The notes beneath the pieces were generated by a model, which had not been told where the DNA came from, searched no databases, and saw nothing but the letters and a program-made list of their open reading frames with translations. The translations under genes were made by a program, and so were the position numbers. Shown piece after piece: positions 1-7,081 of a stretch of 7,667 nt of DNA. The stretch is from an uncultured Peptococcaceae bacterium. Its GTDB lineage: Bacteria; Bacillota; Peptococcia; Peptococcales; Peptococcaceae. Where the stretch lies: positions 1 to 7,667 of the forward strand of contig CALAKO010000105.1 of NCBI GenBank assembly GCA_937922955.1. Direction: 5' to 3'. Within the stretch, counting starts at the first letter, position 1, and each line of letters opens with the position of its first letter.

Positions 1-74
1 TTTTACCAGAAATTCTATGAGTCATTTTTTGTTGCACTTAGATTGTAAATTCGCCGGAAAGAGAACGGCAATGC

Positions 75-103
75 GTGACAAGCGCCTGGTTTCATGGCAC
101 AAT
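75..103 (+). promoter_or_regulatory. Probable promoter of ung (extended -10)
   Basis: A -35 box GTGACA (75-80, 5 of 6 to consensus) is followed after 17 nt by CACAAT (98-103, 4 of 6). The -10 box is preceded by TG at 95-96, which gives the extended -10 form TGgCACAAT. Transcription would begin near 110, leaving a leader of about 16 nt before the ATG at 126. The promoter falls inside the in-frame extension from a GTG at 75, which argues against that upstream start. This was called by eye and is not experimentally supported. Confidence 0.5.
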
Positions 104-125
104 AGAAGGCAAAGGATGTGAAGTC

Positions 126-797
126 ATGGTTCATTTTTTGCAAAACGACTGGGCGGAAGTGTTGGACGAAGAATTCGCTAAGCCCTACTACAAGGAATTG
201 CGGGAGTTTCTTAAGCAGGCGTATCGTTCAGAGCGCGTCTTTCCGCCGATGGAAGATATCTATAATGCGCTGCGAGTGACCAGCTATGCTGATACGAAGG
301 TGGTCATTTTGGGGCAGGACCCGTACCATGGCCCTGGACAAGCGCATGGGCTGAGTTTTTCTGTTCGGCCTGGTGTTCAGCCGCCGCCATCGCTCGTAAA
401 CATTTTCAAGGAAATGGAGACGGACATTGGCTGCCAGCGGCCGAACCACGGCTGCTTGCTTGGCTGGGCGGAGCAGGGGGTGTTGCTGCTGAACACCACG
501 CTGACCGTTGCCCAAGGGCGGCCGAAAAGCCATGCAGGCCATGGTTGGGAAACATTGACCGATGCCATCATTCAGCGTTTGAGTGAACGGCAGACACCGT
601 TGGTGTTCATTCTCTGGGGCGCTCATGCGCAGAGCAAGGTCAAAATCATCGACACCACGCGCCACCACATCATCAAAAGCCCGCATCCAAGCCCGCTGTC
701 TGCTACGCGCGGTTTCTTTGGCAGTCGTCCGTTTTCACGAGCTAATGCCTACTTGATCCAGGACGGGTTGGAACCGATCGATTGGTGCAAGCTGTAA
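126..797 (+). CDS. ung: Uracil-DNA glycosylase, family 1
   Basis: This enzyme removes uracil from DNA, arising from cytosine deamination or dUTP misincorporation, as the first step of base excision repair in the cytoplasm. The product is 223 aa, the normal length for family-1 UDG. The water-activating motif GQDPYHG is present with its aspartate at residue 65. The uracil-recognition segment LLLNTTLTV has its asparagine at 123, and the DNA-intercalation loop HPSPLS has its histidine at 187. These positions match the E. coli enzyme (Asp64, Asn123, His187) almost exactly. ATG 126 was chosen because AAAGGA (111-116) lies 9 nt upstream and the promoter lies at 75-103. The reading frame stays open back to a GTG at 75, which would add 17 residues unlike the family. 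The gene stands alone, with its own promoter and a terminator shared with the convergent hydrolase. All key residues are intact and nothing looks truncated. Confidence 0.98.
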   Translation: MVHFLQNDWAEVLDEEFAKPYYKELREFLKQAYRSERVFPPMEDIYNALRVTSYADTKVVILGQDPYHGPGQAHGLSFSVRPGVQPPPSLVNIFKEMETDIGCQRPNHGCLLGWAEQGVLLLNTTLTVAQGRPKSHAGHGWETLTDAIIQRLSERQTPLVFILWGAHAQSKVKIIDTTRHHIIKSPHPSPLSATRGFFGSRPFSRANAYLIQDGLEPIDWCKL

Positions 798-810
798 ACA
801 TTAATAAAGT

Positions 811-845
811 AAAAAACCATGCGTGTGGAACGCATGGTTTTTGTT
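811..845. terminator. Bidirectional intrinsic terminator between ung and the hydrolase gene
   Basis: A 12-bp perfect stem pairs 812-823 with 831-842 (core ACCATGCG/CGCATGGT) around a 7-nt loop. There is an A run on the left arm and a T run on the right arm, so the hairpin can end transcription from either side. It begins 14 nt after the ung stop and lies 16 nt beyond the hydrolase stop codon, so it serves both convergent genes. Confidence 0.9.
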
Positions 846-857
846 GTATATGGACGG

Positions 858-1775
858 TTAAATCAGCGCATTCAGCCAATCCAGGATATCGCCTGTGACC
901 TGATCGCGGTTGGTTTCATTGAGCAGCTCGTGGCGTGCGCCGGGATAGAGAATCACGCGCACATCGTCGCAGCCCAGATCGAGAAAATCGTCGCGCAAAC
1001 GAAGAATGCCCTTGCCGTATTCGCCAATCGGATCGGCATCACCGGAGAGAATCAGCAGTGGCACGCTGGTGTCGATGGTGCGGGTGCGGCGTGGATCGTA
1101 GTTCGTCAGCATGCCGCTGAGCATGTCGTTGTAAGCCTGGGCAGTAAAGTTGTCGCAGTTTTGCGCATCGGTAGCAAAGGCATCGGTACGCTCAGGATCG
1201 CGGCTGAGCCAGTCGTAGTTGTTGCGGCGCGGCCAGCAGCGGCGGTTGTTGCCGCCGAGAATCAGCTTGAAGAGAAGCGGGCTTTTGTGGGTGGCGCCGG
1301 AACGCTTGGCGATCCAGCCGGTCAGCTTCTGGGCGGTTTGCACGGCTAGACGTGGCTGTTTACCACTGCCCATGAGAATGACACCGCGCAAAGCTGGCAG
1401 TGAATAGTGATGGCGCAGCTGGCGCACGAGGAACGACCCCATGCTGTGCCCCATCAGAAAAAGTGGTGCTTGCGGATGAGCGGCGTGGGCTGTTTCCAAC
1501 ATGCGCAGACAATCACGGATGACGAAGTCGTTTCCGCCTTTGTTGGCGAAGTGACCGTGCGGAGTGTCGGGATGAACGCTGTCACCATGGCCGAGGTGAT
1601 CCTGAGCGTATACAGCAATGCCTTGCGCATTTAAAGCTTCAGCAAAAGCGGCATAGCGGCCGCTGTACTCCAGCATGCCATGAAAGAGCACCAACACGGC
1701 ACGCGGCGCTGTCTCTGGCAGCCAGGCGTGATAGTGAATGGTTGTGCGTCGATCGGCAGAAGGGAAGGTTGGCAT
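858..1775 (-). CDS. Alpha/beta-hydrolase, lysophospholipase / monoacylglycerol lipase type (Hydrolase_4)
   Basis: This is a 305-aa serine hydrolase of the Hydrolase_4 (serine aminopeptidase S33-like) group, whose members cleave acyl esters from lysophospholipids or monoacylglycerols. The visible parts, in order, are the oxyanion-hole strand LVLFHG (about 28-33), the segment YAQDHLGHGDS (56-66), and the nucleophile elbow GHSMG with Ser111. The likely acid Asp248 lies in LSGDADPIG, and the likely catalytic histidine His282 in PGARHELLNE. The variable cap lies at about 135-235 and contains an Arg/Asn/Trp-rich stretch near 176-190. There is no signal peptide or membrane segment, so it is probably cytoplasmic. 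The start ATG is preceded by AGAAAGGT (1792-1785 on the minus strand) at 9-nt spacing. The gene is monocistronic and diverges from the FNT gene. Family membership and triad are clear, but the natural substrate is not known from sequence. Confidence 0.9.
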   Translation of the reverse strand: MPTFPSADRRTTIHYHAWLPETAPRAVLVLFHGMLEYSGRYAAFAEALNAQGIAVYAQDHLGHGDSVHPDTPHGHFANKGGNDFVIRDCLRMLETAHAAHPQAPLFLMGHSMGSFLVRQLRHHYSLPALRGVILMGSGKQPRLAVQTAQKLTGWIAKRSGATHKSPLLFKLILGGNNRRCWPRRNNYDWLSRDPERTDAFATDAQNCDNFTAQAYNDMLSGMLTNYDPRRTRTIDTSVPLLILSGDADPIGEYGKGILRLRDDFLDLGCDDVRVILYPGARHELLNETNRDQVTGDILDWLNALI

Positions 1776-1809
1776 AAAATCAAGACCTTTCTGTGTTATT
1801 GATGGGTCA

Positions 1810-1838
1810 ATTATAGCGTAAAAGCGAAAACATTACAA
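1810..1838 (-). promoter_or_regulatory. Probable promoter of the alpha/beta-hydrolase gene
   Basis: Reading the minus strand, the -35 box TTGTAA (1838-1833, 4 of 6) and a perfect -10 box TATAAT (1815-1810) are separated by 17 nt. Transcription would start near 1803, giving a leader of about 28 nt before the ATG at 1775. A 9-bp inverted repeat ends 6 nt upstream of the -35 box. Confidence 0.6.
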
Positions 1839-1844
1839 AGAGGG

Positions 1845-1869
1845 CATCATAATAGAATAAATTATGATG
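1845..1869. repeat. 9-bp inverted repeat between divergent promoters (possible operator)
   Basis: CATCATAAT (1845-1853) and ATTATGATG (1861-1869) are perfect inverted copies separated by 7 nt, giving a centre-to-centre distance of 16 bp. The right arm runs on into an ATG trinucleotide repeat (1864-1875), so a second, looser pairing GCATCAT/ATGATGC (1844-1850 with 1870-1876) also exists. The site sits between the two opposed promoters, close to the hydrolase -35 and about 32 bp upstream of the FNT -35. That geometry suits a dimeric regulator acting on both genes. No T run follows, and it lies upstream of both predicted transcription starts, so it is not a terminator or a leader hairpin. A regulatory role is inferred from position only. 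Confidence 0.45.
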
Positions 1870-1901
1870 ATGATGCGTGCATGTTTTCGGCAAGGAGCCT
1901 C

Positions 1902-1930
1902 TGGAAACTGGTGAACAGTTGGACTATAAT
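1902..1930 (+). promoter_or_regulatory. Probable promoter of the FNT transporter gene
   Basis: TGGAAA (1902-1907, 4 of 6 to the -35 consensus) and a perfect TATAAT (1925-1930) are separated by 17 nt. Transcription would start near 1937, leaving a leader of roughly 34-40 nt before the start codon. Confidence 0.6.
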
Positions 1931-1970
1931 GAATGCAAATGAAATAGTCTGAATTTTATCAAAAGGGGCG

Positions 1971-2813
1971 ATGAAAGTGAGTCAAGGATACAATACACCG
2001 GTGGAAGTTGTCGACATTCTCACTCAAAACAGCGTCAATAAGGTGACTTATCCCTTTATGAAAACGCTGCTTCTGGGTATCATGGCGGGACTGATGATTT
2101 CCTTTGGTGCAGATGCGGCATTGATTGCTGGTCATGCCATTGAAAGCATGAGCGTGGCGCGCGTGATCAGCGGGGCCATTTTCCCGGTGGGGCTGATTTC
2201 GATTGTTTTGACGGGCTCAGAATTACTCACTGGCAGCTGCCTGAATGTGCTGGGAATCTCGACGGGCAAAATCGGTTTTGGCAGCGTCGCGAAAAATCTG
2301 GTTTATGTGGCGATTGCCAATGCCATTGGTGCGGTGCTGCTGGCGGTAACGGTCTATGCCATGGGGCAGCTGGATCTATCCAGTGCACGACTGGGCGGCT
2401 ATGTGATTAAGAATGCTGTTGGCAAGGTCGGCCTTGGCTTTGGTCCAGCCTTTTTGAGCGGCATTTGGTGCAACTTCCTGGTCTGCTTGGCAGTATTTTT
2501 GGCGGCAACGGCGAAAGATACCGTTGGTAAAATTGTTGGGATATTCTTTCCGATCTGGGTCTTTGTGGCTTGCGGTTTTGAGCACAGCGTGGCGAATATG
2601 TTCTACCTGCCTTTGGGCTATTTGGCCAAAGGCAACGCCGACTACGCACAGGCGGCCACGGATCTTTTTGGCATCACAGCGGCGCAGATGGACAGTTTGA
2701 CGGTGTCCTCAATTTTGATTGATAATTTGCTGCCGGTTACGCTTGGCAACATTGTTGGCGGCAGCGTCATGTTGGCTGGATTTTACTATCTGGCTCTGAA
2801 GAAAATAAAGTAA
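1971..2813 (+). CDS. Formate/nitrite transporter (FNT) family channel
   Basis: FNT proteins form pentameric inner-membrane channels for small monovalent anions such as formate, nitrite, lactate or hydrosulfide. The 280-aa product has the family's six membrane spans, at about 28-52, 65-88, 104-130, 155-180, 187-208 and 246-275. The first half-helix motif appears as FPVGLISIVLTGSELLTG (71-88). The second half carries IFFPIWVFVACGFEHSVANM (191-210) with the conserved pore histidine at 205. The start is ambiguous. ATG 1971 follows AAAAGGGG (1961-1968) by only 2 nt, while the in-frame GTG at 1977 (third codon) sits 8 nt from it, a better spacing, so the true protein may be two residues shorter. 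The gene is a single unit with its own promoter and terminator. No pyruvate formate-lyase, nitrite reductase or sulfite reductase gene lies nearby to show the substrate, so I give no gene symbol. Confidence 0.95.
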   Translation: MKVSQGYNTPVEVVDILTQNSVNKVTYPFMKTLLLGIMAGLMISFGADAALIAGHAIESMSVARVISGAIFPVGLISIVLTGSELLTGSCLNVLGISTGKIGFGSVAKNLVYVAIANAIGAVLLAVTVYAMGQLDLSSARLGGYVIKNAVGKVGLGFGPAFLSGIWCNFLVCLAVFLAATAKDTVGKIVGIFFPIWVFVACGFEHSVANMFYLPLGYLAKGNADYAQAATDLFGITAAQMDSLTVSSILIDNLLPVTLGNIVGGSVMLAGFYYLALKKIK

Positions 2814-2848
2814 GCCGACTGTGGACAACGGTAACTGGGAACAGATGA

Positions 2849-2885
2849 AAAAAATGGACCTGCGTGTTGAGCAGGTCCATTTTTT
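2849..2885. terminator. Bidirectional intrinsic terminator between FNT and the membrane-protein gene
   Basis: A 15-bp perfect stem pairs 2849-2863 with 2871-2885 (core ATGGACCTGC/GCAGGTCCAT) around a 7-nt loop. The A run on the left arm and T run on the right arm make it work in both directions. It lies 35 nt after the FNT stop and 11 nt beyond the stop of the convergent minus-strand gene. Confidence 0.93.
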
Positions 2886-2896
2886 ATGGGTAGAAC

Positions 2897-3772
2897 TTAT
2901 TGCGAGTTGTCATCGTCGAAACCAAATTGGCCGTTGCTGTTGAACGTGTAGTTGCTGTCGGTGCTTTCCTCGTTATCGCGAGTTGGCACCAGATTAAAGA
3001 CGAGATTCTTTTTGTGGCGGTCGCGGCGAACCAGTCCGAAGTAGCCAATGACACTAAAAGTCACTGCACCCAGGAAATTAACAAAAAGATCGCCCATGGT
3101 GTCGCGCAGGCCAATGTCCAGATAGCCTGGCACTGTGTAAACCTCACCGCTGGCGGTGTAAATCTGTGTTTCGGTGATGGTCGGGATGCGAATGACCTCC
3201 TGTGCCCCATTAGGGTCAAAGTACACGGAGCGGATCACATCAACGACCGAGTCTTTCTGCATGTCTAACTGCAGGATGGTGTCGGCGCTGAATTCGAGAA
3301 ATTCCCAGAGCACGCCGATGGTCATGGAGAAGCAGAAGGCCATCAGGCAGAGGTAGAATGGTGAAAGCAGCACATGACGGCTGTTGCGGTTGAGGAGATC
3401 GACCAGAGAGAAGCCGACGGCAGCTGCCAGGAAGCCATTGAGCGTGTGCAGAATCGTGTCCCAGTAAGGAATGGCCACATAGAAGTGGTTGAGCTCACCA
3501 AGGATTTCTGCAGAAAAAATGAACAGATAGATGATGCCTTCCAGCAGTGGCGGAATCTGGATTTTGAAACCGTTTTCCATGAGTGATGGAATGAGAAACA
3601 ATGCCAGCGAGAGCAGACAGATAAACGCGCCGTTGTAGTTGCCGTTAAAAATGGCGCGTACCATGGAAATAATAACAAGTACACGCAATGTTGAATAGAG
3701 CATGAAGACACGCCGGTTGCCGGCGATGTTTTCATGTATGTTCTTGTTGAAGTTTTTAATGAGACGAAGCAT
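2897..3772 (-). CDS. Polytopic membrane protein, DUF2238/YjdF-like, function unknown
   Basis: This is a 291-aa integral membrane protein with no assigned function. Hydrophobic segments lie at about 22-42, 46-64, 75-95, 106-125, 135-157 and 229-247. Conserved-looking polar residues are placed in or beside the membrane: WDTILHTLNG (Asp105, His109), LWEFLEFSAD (Glu157, Glu160, Asp164) and RDTMGDLFVN (Asp224, Asp228, Asn232). This D..H / WE..E / D..GD.. pattern recalls the DUF2238 (YjdF) family. I assign it from memory of the pattern, not from a search. A loop of about 60 residues (165-223), predicted outside the bilayer, separates the last two spans. The tail from about 265 is acidic and rich in Asn, Asp and Ser. 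The start is well supported by AAAGGAGG (3784-3777 on the minus strand) at 4-nt spacing. The gene is monocistronic, diverges from phoH and converges on the FNT gene. The acidic/His pattern could suggest a metal site, but that is speculation. Confidence 0.8.
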   Translation of the reverse strand: MLRLIKNFNKNIHENIAGNRRVFMLYSTLRVLVIISMVRAIFNGNYNGAFICLLSLALFLIPSLMENGFKIQIPPLLEGIIYLFIFSAEILGELNHFYVAIPYWDTILHTLNGFLAAAVGFSLVDLLNRNSRHVLLSPFYLCLMAFCFSMTIGVLWEFLEFSADTILQLDMQKDSVVDVIRSVYFDPNGAQEVIRIPTITETQIYTASGEVYTVPGYLDIGLRDTMGDLFVNFLGAVTFSVIGYFGLVRRDRHKKNLVFNLVPTRDNEESTDSNYTFNSNGQFGFDDDNSQ

Positions 3773-3807
3773 GGTTCCTCCTTTGTTGCGAGCGAATGAT
3801 TAAATTA

Positions 3808-3836
3808 ATGATACACTTTAAAAATCCCGATTGCAA
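3808..3836 (-). promoter_or_regulatory. Probable promoter of the DUF2238-like gene
   Basis: On the minus strand, -35 TTGCAA (3836-3831, 4 of 6) and -10 TATCAT (3813-3808, 5 of 6) are spaced 17 nt apart. The predicted start near 3801 gives a leader of about 29 nt carrying the strong AAAGGAGG site. It is back to back with the phoH promoter, with 26 bp between the two -35 boxes. Confidence 0.5.
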
Positions 3837-3862
3837 GGGCGTTTTCCGGCCAATATTCGAGA

Positions 3863-3891
3863 TTGTCGAACCGATGGGGATAGAGTATAAT
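3863..3891 (+). promoter_or_regulatory. Probable promoter of the phoH-pgpH-ybeY operon
   Basis: TTGTCG (3863-3868, 4 of 6) and a perfect TATAAT (3886-3891) are separated by 17 nt. Transcription would begin near 3898, about 42 nt before the TTG start of phoH. The promoter overlaps the in-frame open stretch that begins at ATG 3796, so that ATG could not be on this transcript. Confidence 0.65.
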
Positions 3892-3939
3892 AAGATAGAG
3901 CATGTATGCCAATTGACATGTAAAAGGAGCACAAAAAAT

Positions 3940-4962
3940 TTGAGCGATTATAAAGAACGTATCGTCCTGGAGGATGCAGTCGCACCGCGTGTATTTGGTC
4001 CCGCGGACCATTGGCTGCGTTTGATTACGTCCAATTTATTGTGCGATGTGGCAGCGCGTGGAAACGTGTTGACGCTCATTGGTACAAAAGAAAGTGTGGA
4101 CACAGGAAAAACGCTGTTCAACCATTTGATTACGCTGGCGAAGGAGCGTGAGTTGGAAGAGAATGACATTCACTATGCGCTCACCACTGCTGCGCGTCAG
4201 ATGGCCAATGCCGAGGTGGCAGGCCTCAATGAGGTTTTGATGATCACCTCTCATGGCAAGCAAATTCGGCCAAAAACCAAAGGCCAGCAGGAATACTTGA
4301 ACATGATCCGTAAGAAGACCATTACATTTGGTATTGGTCCTGCGGGTACAGGAAAAACTTATCTGGCTGTGGTGATGGCAGTGCTGGCTTTGAAACGCCG
4401 TGAAGTGGAACGTATTGTTCTTACGCGTCCAGCGGTGGAAGCTGGCGAAAAATTAGGCTTTTTGCCAGGGGACCTTCAGGAAAAAATAGATCCTTATTTG
4501 CGGCCGCTTTATGACGGGCTTTATGACACATTGGGACAAGAAGCGGCGCAGCGTCATCTGGAGAAGGGCATCATTGAGATTGCTCCGCTTGCGTATATGC
4601 GTGGACGCACACTGGACGATGCCTTCATCATTCTCGATGAAGCGCAGAACACCACGCCGGAGCAGATGAAGATGTTTCTCACCCGCATTGGCTTTGGATC
4701 CAAGGCGGTAGTGACGGGCGACTTGACCCAGATTGATTTGCCAAATGCTAATCAGTCCGGGCTGCGACAGGCCTATCGGATTCTGCAAAATATTGAAGAA
4801 ATTGGTTTTTACACCCTGAAAGCGGAGGATGTTGTACGTCATCCTGTGATAGCGAAAATCATTCGTGCTTACGACCGCTATCAGGCGAGGGAGTCGAGTC
4901 ATCATGAACTCAGAAACAAATCAAACGAACCGCAAGAAAGCGCCACATTGGAGACCATTTAG
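3940..4962 (+). CDS. phoH: PhoH/YbeZ family ATPase
   Basis: PhoH is a cytoplasmic P-loop ATPase linked to RNA metabolism. Homologues work with the endoribonuclease YbeY, which lies two genes downstream here. The product is 340 aa from TTG 3940. An N-terminal region of about 100 residues is followed by Walker A GPAGTGKT (133-140), the PhoH signature TRPAVEAGEKLGFLPGD (about 152-168), Walker B FIILDEAQ (229-236, Asp233/Glu234) and the motif VVTGDLTQ (about 257-264). TTG was chosen because AAAAGGAG (3922-3929) precedes it by 10 nt and the operon promoter ends at 3891. The frame is open back to ATG 3796, but those 48 codons cover the promoter and have no ribosome binding site. Homologues also begin close to the SDYKERIVLED stretch. 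The last 59 nt overlap pgpH, giving a tail of about 20 polar residues beyond the usual end near RAYDRYQ. Function as an ATPase is near certain; the cellular substrate is less so. Confidence 0.96.
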   Translation: MSDYKERIVLEDAVAPRVFGPADHWLRLITSNLLCDVAARGNVLTLIGTKESVDTGKTLFNHLITLAKERELEENDIHYALTTAARQMANAEVAGLNEVLMITSHGKQIRPKTKGQQEYLNMIRKKTITFGIGPAGTGKTYLAVVMAVLALKRREVERIVLTRPAVEAGEKLGFLPGDLQEKIDPYLRPLYDGLYDTLGQEAAQRHLEKGIIEIAPLAYMRGRTLDDAFIILDEAQNTTPEQMKMFLTRIGFGSKAVVTGDLTQIDLPNANQSGLRQAYRILQNIEEIGFYTLKAEDVVRHPVIAKIIRAYDRYQARESSHHELRNKSNEPQESATLETI

Positions 4963-7069
4963 CCGGTTCCTGGAACAGCGCACCTTTTCTTATAAGGTGG
5001 TCGTTGTTGTTACCTTCCTGATCATGAGCATTGTCATGATGCAGGGAATGGTGTCGACTCAACTTTTTTGGAAAGTTGGCGATGTGGCAACACGCACCAT
5101 AACGGCTGATCGTTCTGTGATCTACGAAGACGAGGAAGCCACCGAAGAAAAACAGCAGGAGATATTGGAAAGTTTTGAGGATGTCTATGAGATCAACCTC
5201 GATCAGTTCAATAACTTGACCCTGGTGTCGATTGACCGTGTCTTTGATAAGTTGAAAGACATTCTTGTCGTTGATGAAGATGTTCAGGCAGCAGGGGCTG
5301 ACGACGAAAATTATGAAAAGCGCCATAAAGAGCTCAACGATCTGCTATCTACCGAATTCAGCGACAGTGAATGGGAAACTCTCAGTATTTACACTGCGGA
5401 TCATGTGGAACTGCTGCATCAACAGGCTGTGGCGATCTCATCGAACGTCATGGGCAAAGGTGTCAAAGAAGCCGATCTCGAGGATGCCAAGGCATCGCTG
5501 ATGGACGAAGTAGAAAATTCTCTAGCCTTCAGTGTGTTGGATCGCAAGTTGGTCAGCAGTGTGTTCAAAAACACAGAATTTTATCCGACCAGCGTTATCA
5601 ATCAGCAAGACAGCGAAGCCAAACGCCGAGAATTGATTGAAAGCGTGGAGCCAGTTGTTAAGACGGTGCAGAAAGATGAGGTCATTGTTAACAAAGGCGA
5701 TGTCATCAGTGAGGACGATTATGCAGCCATTCAGGCGCTGTCCAATAACAACGATCGATCACCGTATAAAATCACCTTGGGTGTGATTTTGGCCATTATG
5801 CTTGTAATTATTGCCGTTTCAAAGTTTTCTGAATGGCGCGCGAAGAAAAAAAAGCGAGAAGAATGGCAGCGCAATGCGTCCATTGTTCTTGTGACGATAT
5901 CGATCATCATGATTCTTTTCCCGATTGTTTCGGCCATACAGATTGGGCCGGTGCAATCGGCCGACGAATTGGTGAATTTCCTGATTCCTTTGCCAGCTGT
6001 TGCGATCATGTTGGCAATTTTGCTGGATAATGAAGAGGCTATTTTTGTTACCCTGCTCATGGGTGTGATTGTTGGGCTTTACACCAGTGACGTTTATGTT
6101 GCCTTTGCTGGAGTGGCGGGGTCGTTGATGGCATTGGGCCAGGTCAAGGTTTTGCATCGCCGTACCGACTTGACGATGTCAGCGGTTTACGCTACGGCGG
6201 GGATGGCCTTAGTTGGTGTCATTTATTATTTAGTTACTGGCTTGGAGTTGGGTGAGCTGATCACTTTGCTTCTGTTCTGTGTTGGAAATGGCTTCCTGAC
6301 GCTGGTATTGACCATTGGGATCCTTCCATACATCGAAAGCGCCTTCAATGTCACCACCTCGCTGACCTTGATGGAACTTTGCGATCCGAACACTCCGCTG
6401 CAGCGTACCTTGATGCAAAAGGCAACGGGCACCTACCAGCATTCGCTGATGGTGGCCAATCTGGCTGAAGCGGCGGCGCTGCGCATTGGTGCCGATGCCC
6501 AGCTGGTCCGCACAGCGGCCTACTACCATGACATCGGAAAAATCAAGCGTCCAGAGTTTTTCTCTGAAAACCAGATGACCGACTTCAATCCGCATGACAA
6601 GATTTCGGCCAACTTGTCCTATTTGATCATTACTACTCATGTGAAGGATGGCATTGCCCTCGCTAAAGAGGCGCGATTGCCACAAACCATTATTGATATC
6701 ATCAGCCAACACCACGGCAATACAGTGGTGGGGTATTTCTATCACAAGGCGAAAAAACAAGATCCAGACGTCAAGGAAGACGATTTTCGCTACATGGCCA
6801 AACGGCCGCAGACTCGAGAAGCAGCGATTCTAATGATCGCCGATACCGTGGAAGCGGCGGTGCGTTCCAGCATCAGCCATCTTAATCATGCACAGGTGGC
6901 CAGCTTCATTCGCAATCTCATCAACGATAAGATGAACGACAAGCAATTCATCGAATGTAACCTTACGTACCGTGACCTCAATGAGATCACCGATGAGATG
7001 ATCCGCGTCATCAACAGCATGTACCACAAGCGTGTCGCCTATCCGGATAAGAAAAGCCTGCTGAAATAA
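4904..7069 (+). CDS. pgpH: PgpH-type membrane c-di-AMP phosphodiesterase (7TMR-HDED / HD domain)
   Basis: PgpH (YqfF in B. subtilis) hydrolyses cyclic di-AMP to pApA and so affects potassium and osmolyte balance and wall homeostasis. The 721-aa product has the whole architecture. A cytoplasmic N-terminus precedes a membrane anchor at about 30-50. An extracellular 7TMR-HDED domain follows (about 52-282), then a multi-span 7TM region (about 289-477) and a C-terminal cytoplasmic HD domain. Expected metal ligands are visible: His513 (TYQHSLMV), His542-Asp543 (HDIGK), His579 (TTHVKDG), His603-His604 (QHHGN) and Asp647 (IADTVEAA). ATG 4904 has AGGGAG (4888-4893) 10 nt upstream. The frame is open back to a GTG at 4865, which would add 13 residues, but ATG fits better. 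The start lies inside phoH, overlapping it by 59 nt in another frame, which suggests translational coupling. All catalytic residues are present and there is no frameshift. Confidence 0.97.
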   Translation: MNSETNQTNRKKAPHWRPFSRFLEQRTFSYKVVVVVTFLIMSIVMMQGMVSTQLFWKVGDVATRTITADRSVIYEDEEATEEKQQEILESFEDVYEINLDQFNNLTLVSIDRVFDKLKDILVVDEDVQAAGADDENYEKRHKELNDLLSTEFSDSEWETLSIYTADHVELLHQQAVAISSNVMGKGVKEADLEDAKASLMDEVENSLAFSVLDRKLVSSVFKNTEFYPTSVINQQDSEAKRRELIESVEPVVKTVQKDEVIVNKGDVISEDDYAAIQALSNNNDRSPYKITLGVILAIMLVIIAVSKFSEWRAKKKKREEWQRNASIVLVTISIIMILFPIVSAIQIGPVQSADELVNFLIPLPAVAIMLAILLDNEEAIFVTLLMGVIVGLYTSDVYVAFAGVAGSLMALGQVKVLHRRTDLTMSAVYATAGMALVGVIYYLVTGLELGELITLLLFCVGNGFLTLVLTIGILPYIESAFNVTTSLTLMELCDPNTPLQRTLMQKATGTYQHSLMVANLAEAAALRIGADAQLVRTAAYYHDIGKIKRPEFFSENQMTDFNPHDKISANLSYLIITTHVKDGIALAKEARLPQTIIDIISQHHGNTVVGYFYHKAKKQDPDVKEDDFRYMAKRPQTREAAILMIADTVEAAVRSSISHLNHAQVASFIRNLINDKMNDKQFIECNLTYRDLNEITDEMIRVINSMYHKRVAYPDKKSLLK

Positions 7070-7081
7070 AGGAGGAGCACC

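Noticed and set aside
75..125. N-terminal extension of ung from GTG 75
   Set aside because: It overlaps the probable promoter and lacks a ribosome binding site. ATG 126 has one and gives the family's normal length and residue numbering.
228..686. 152-codon minus-strand open frame within ung
   Set aside because: It is complementary to the conserved UDG motifs and has no independent signal.
819..1349. 176-codon open frame on the plus strand, antisense to the hydrolase gene
   Set aside because: It lies wholly opposite a well-supported hydrolase with an intact catalytic triad, has no clear ribosome binding site, starts inside the terminator hairpin, and its product resembles no family. It is a shadow frame of GC-rich coding DNA.
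3901..3920. Small inverted repeat CATGT/ACATG in the phoH leader as a possible regulatory hairpin
   Set aside because: It has only 5 bp with a 10-nt loop, is AT-rich, and has no riboswitch-like or attenuator-like partner. It is easily expected by chance.
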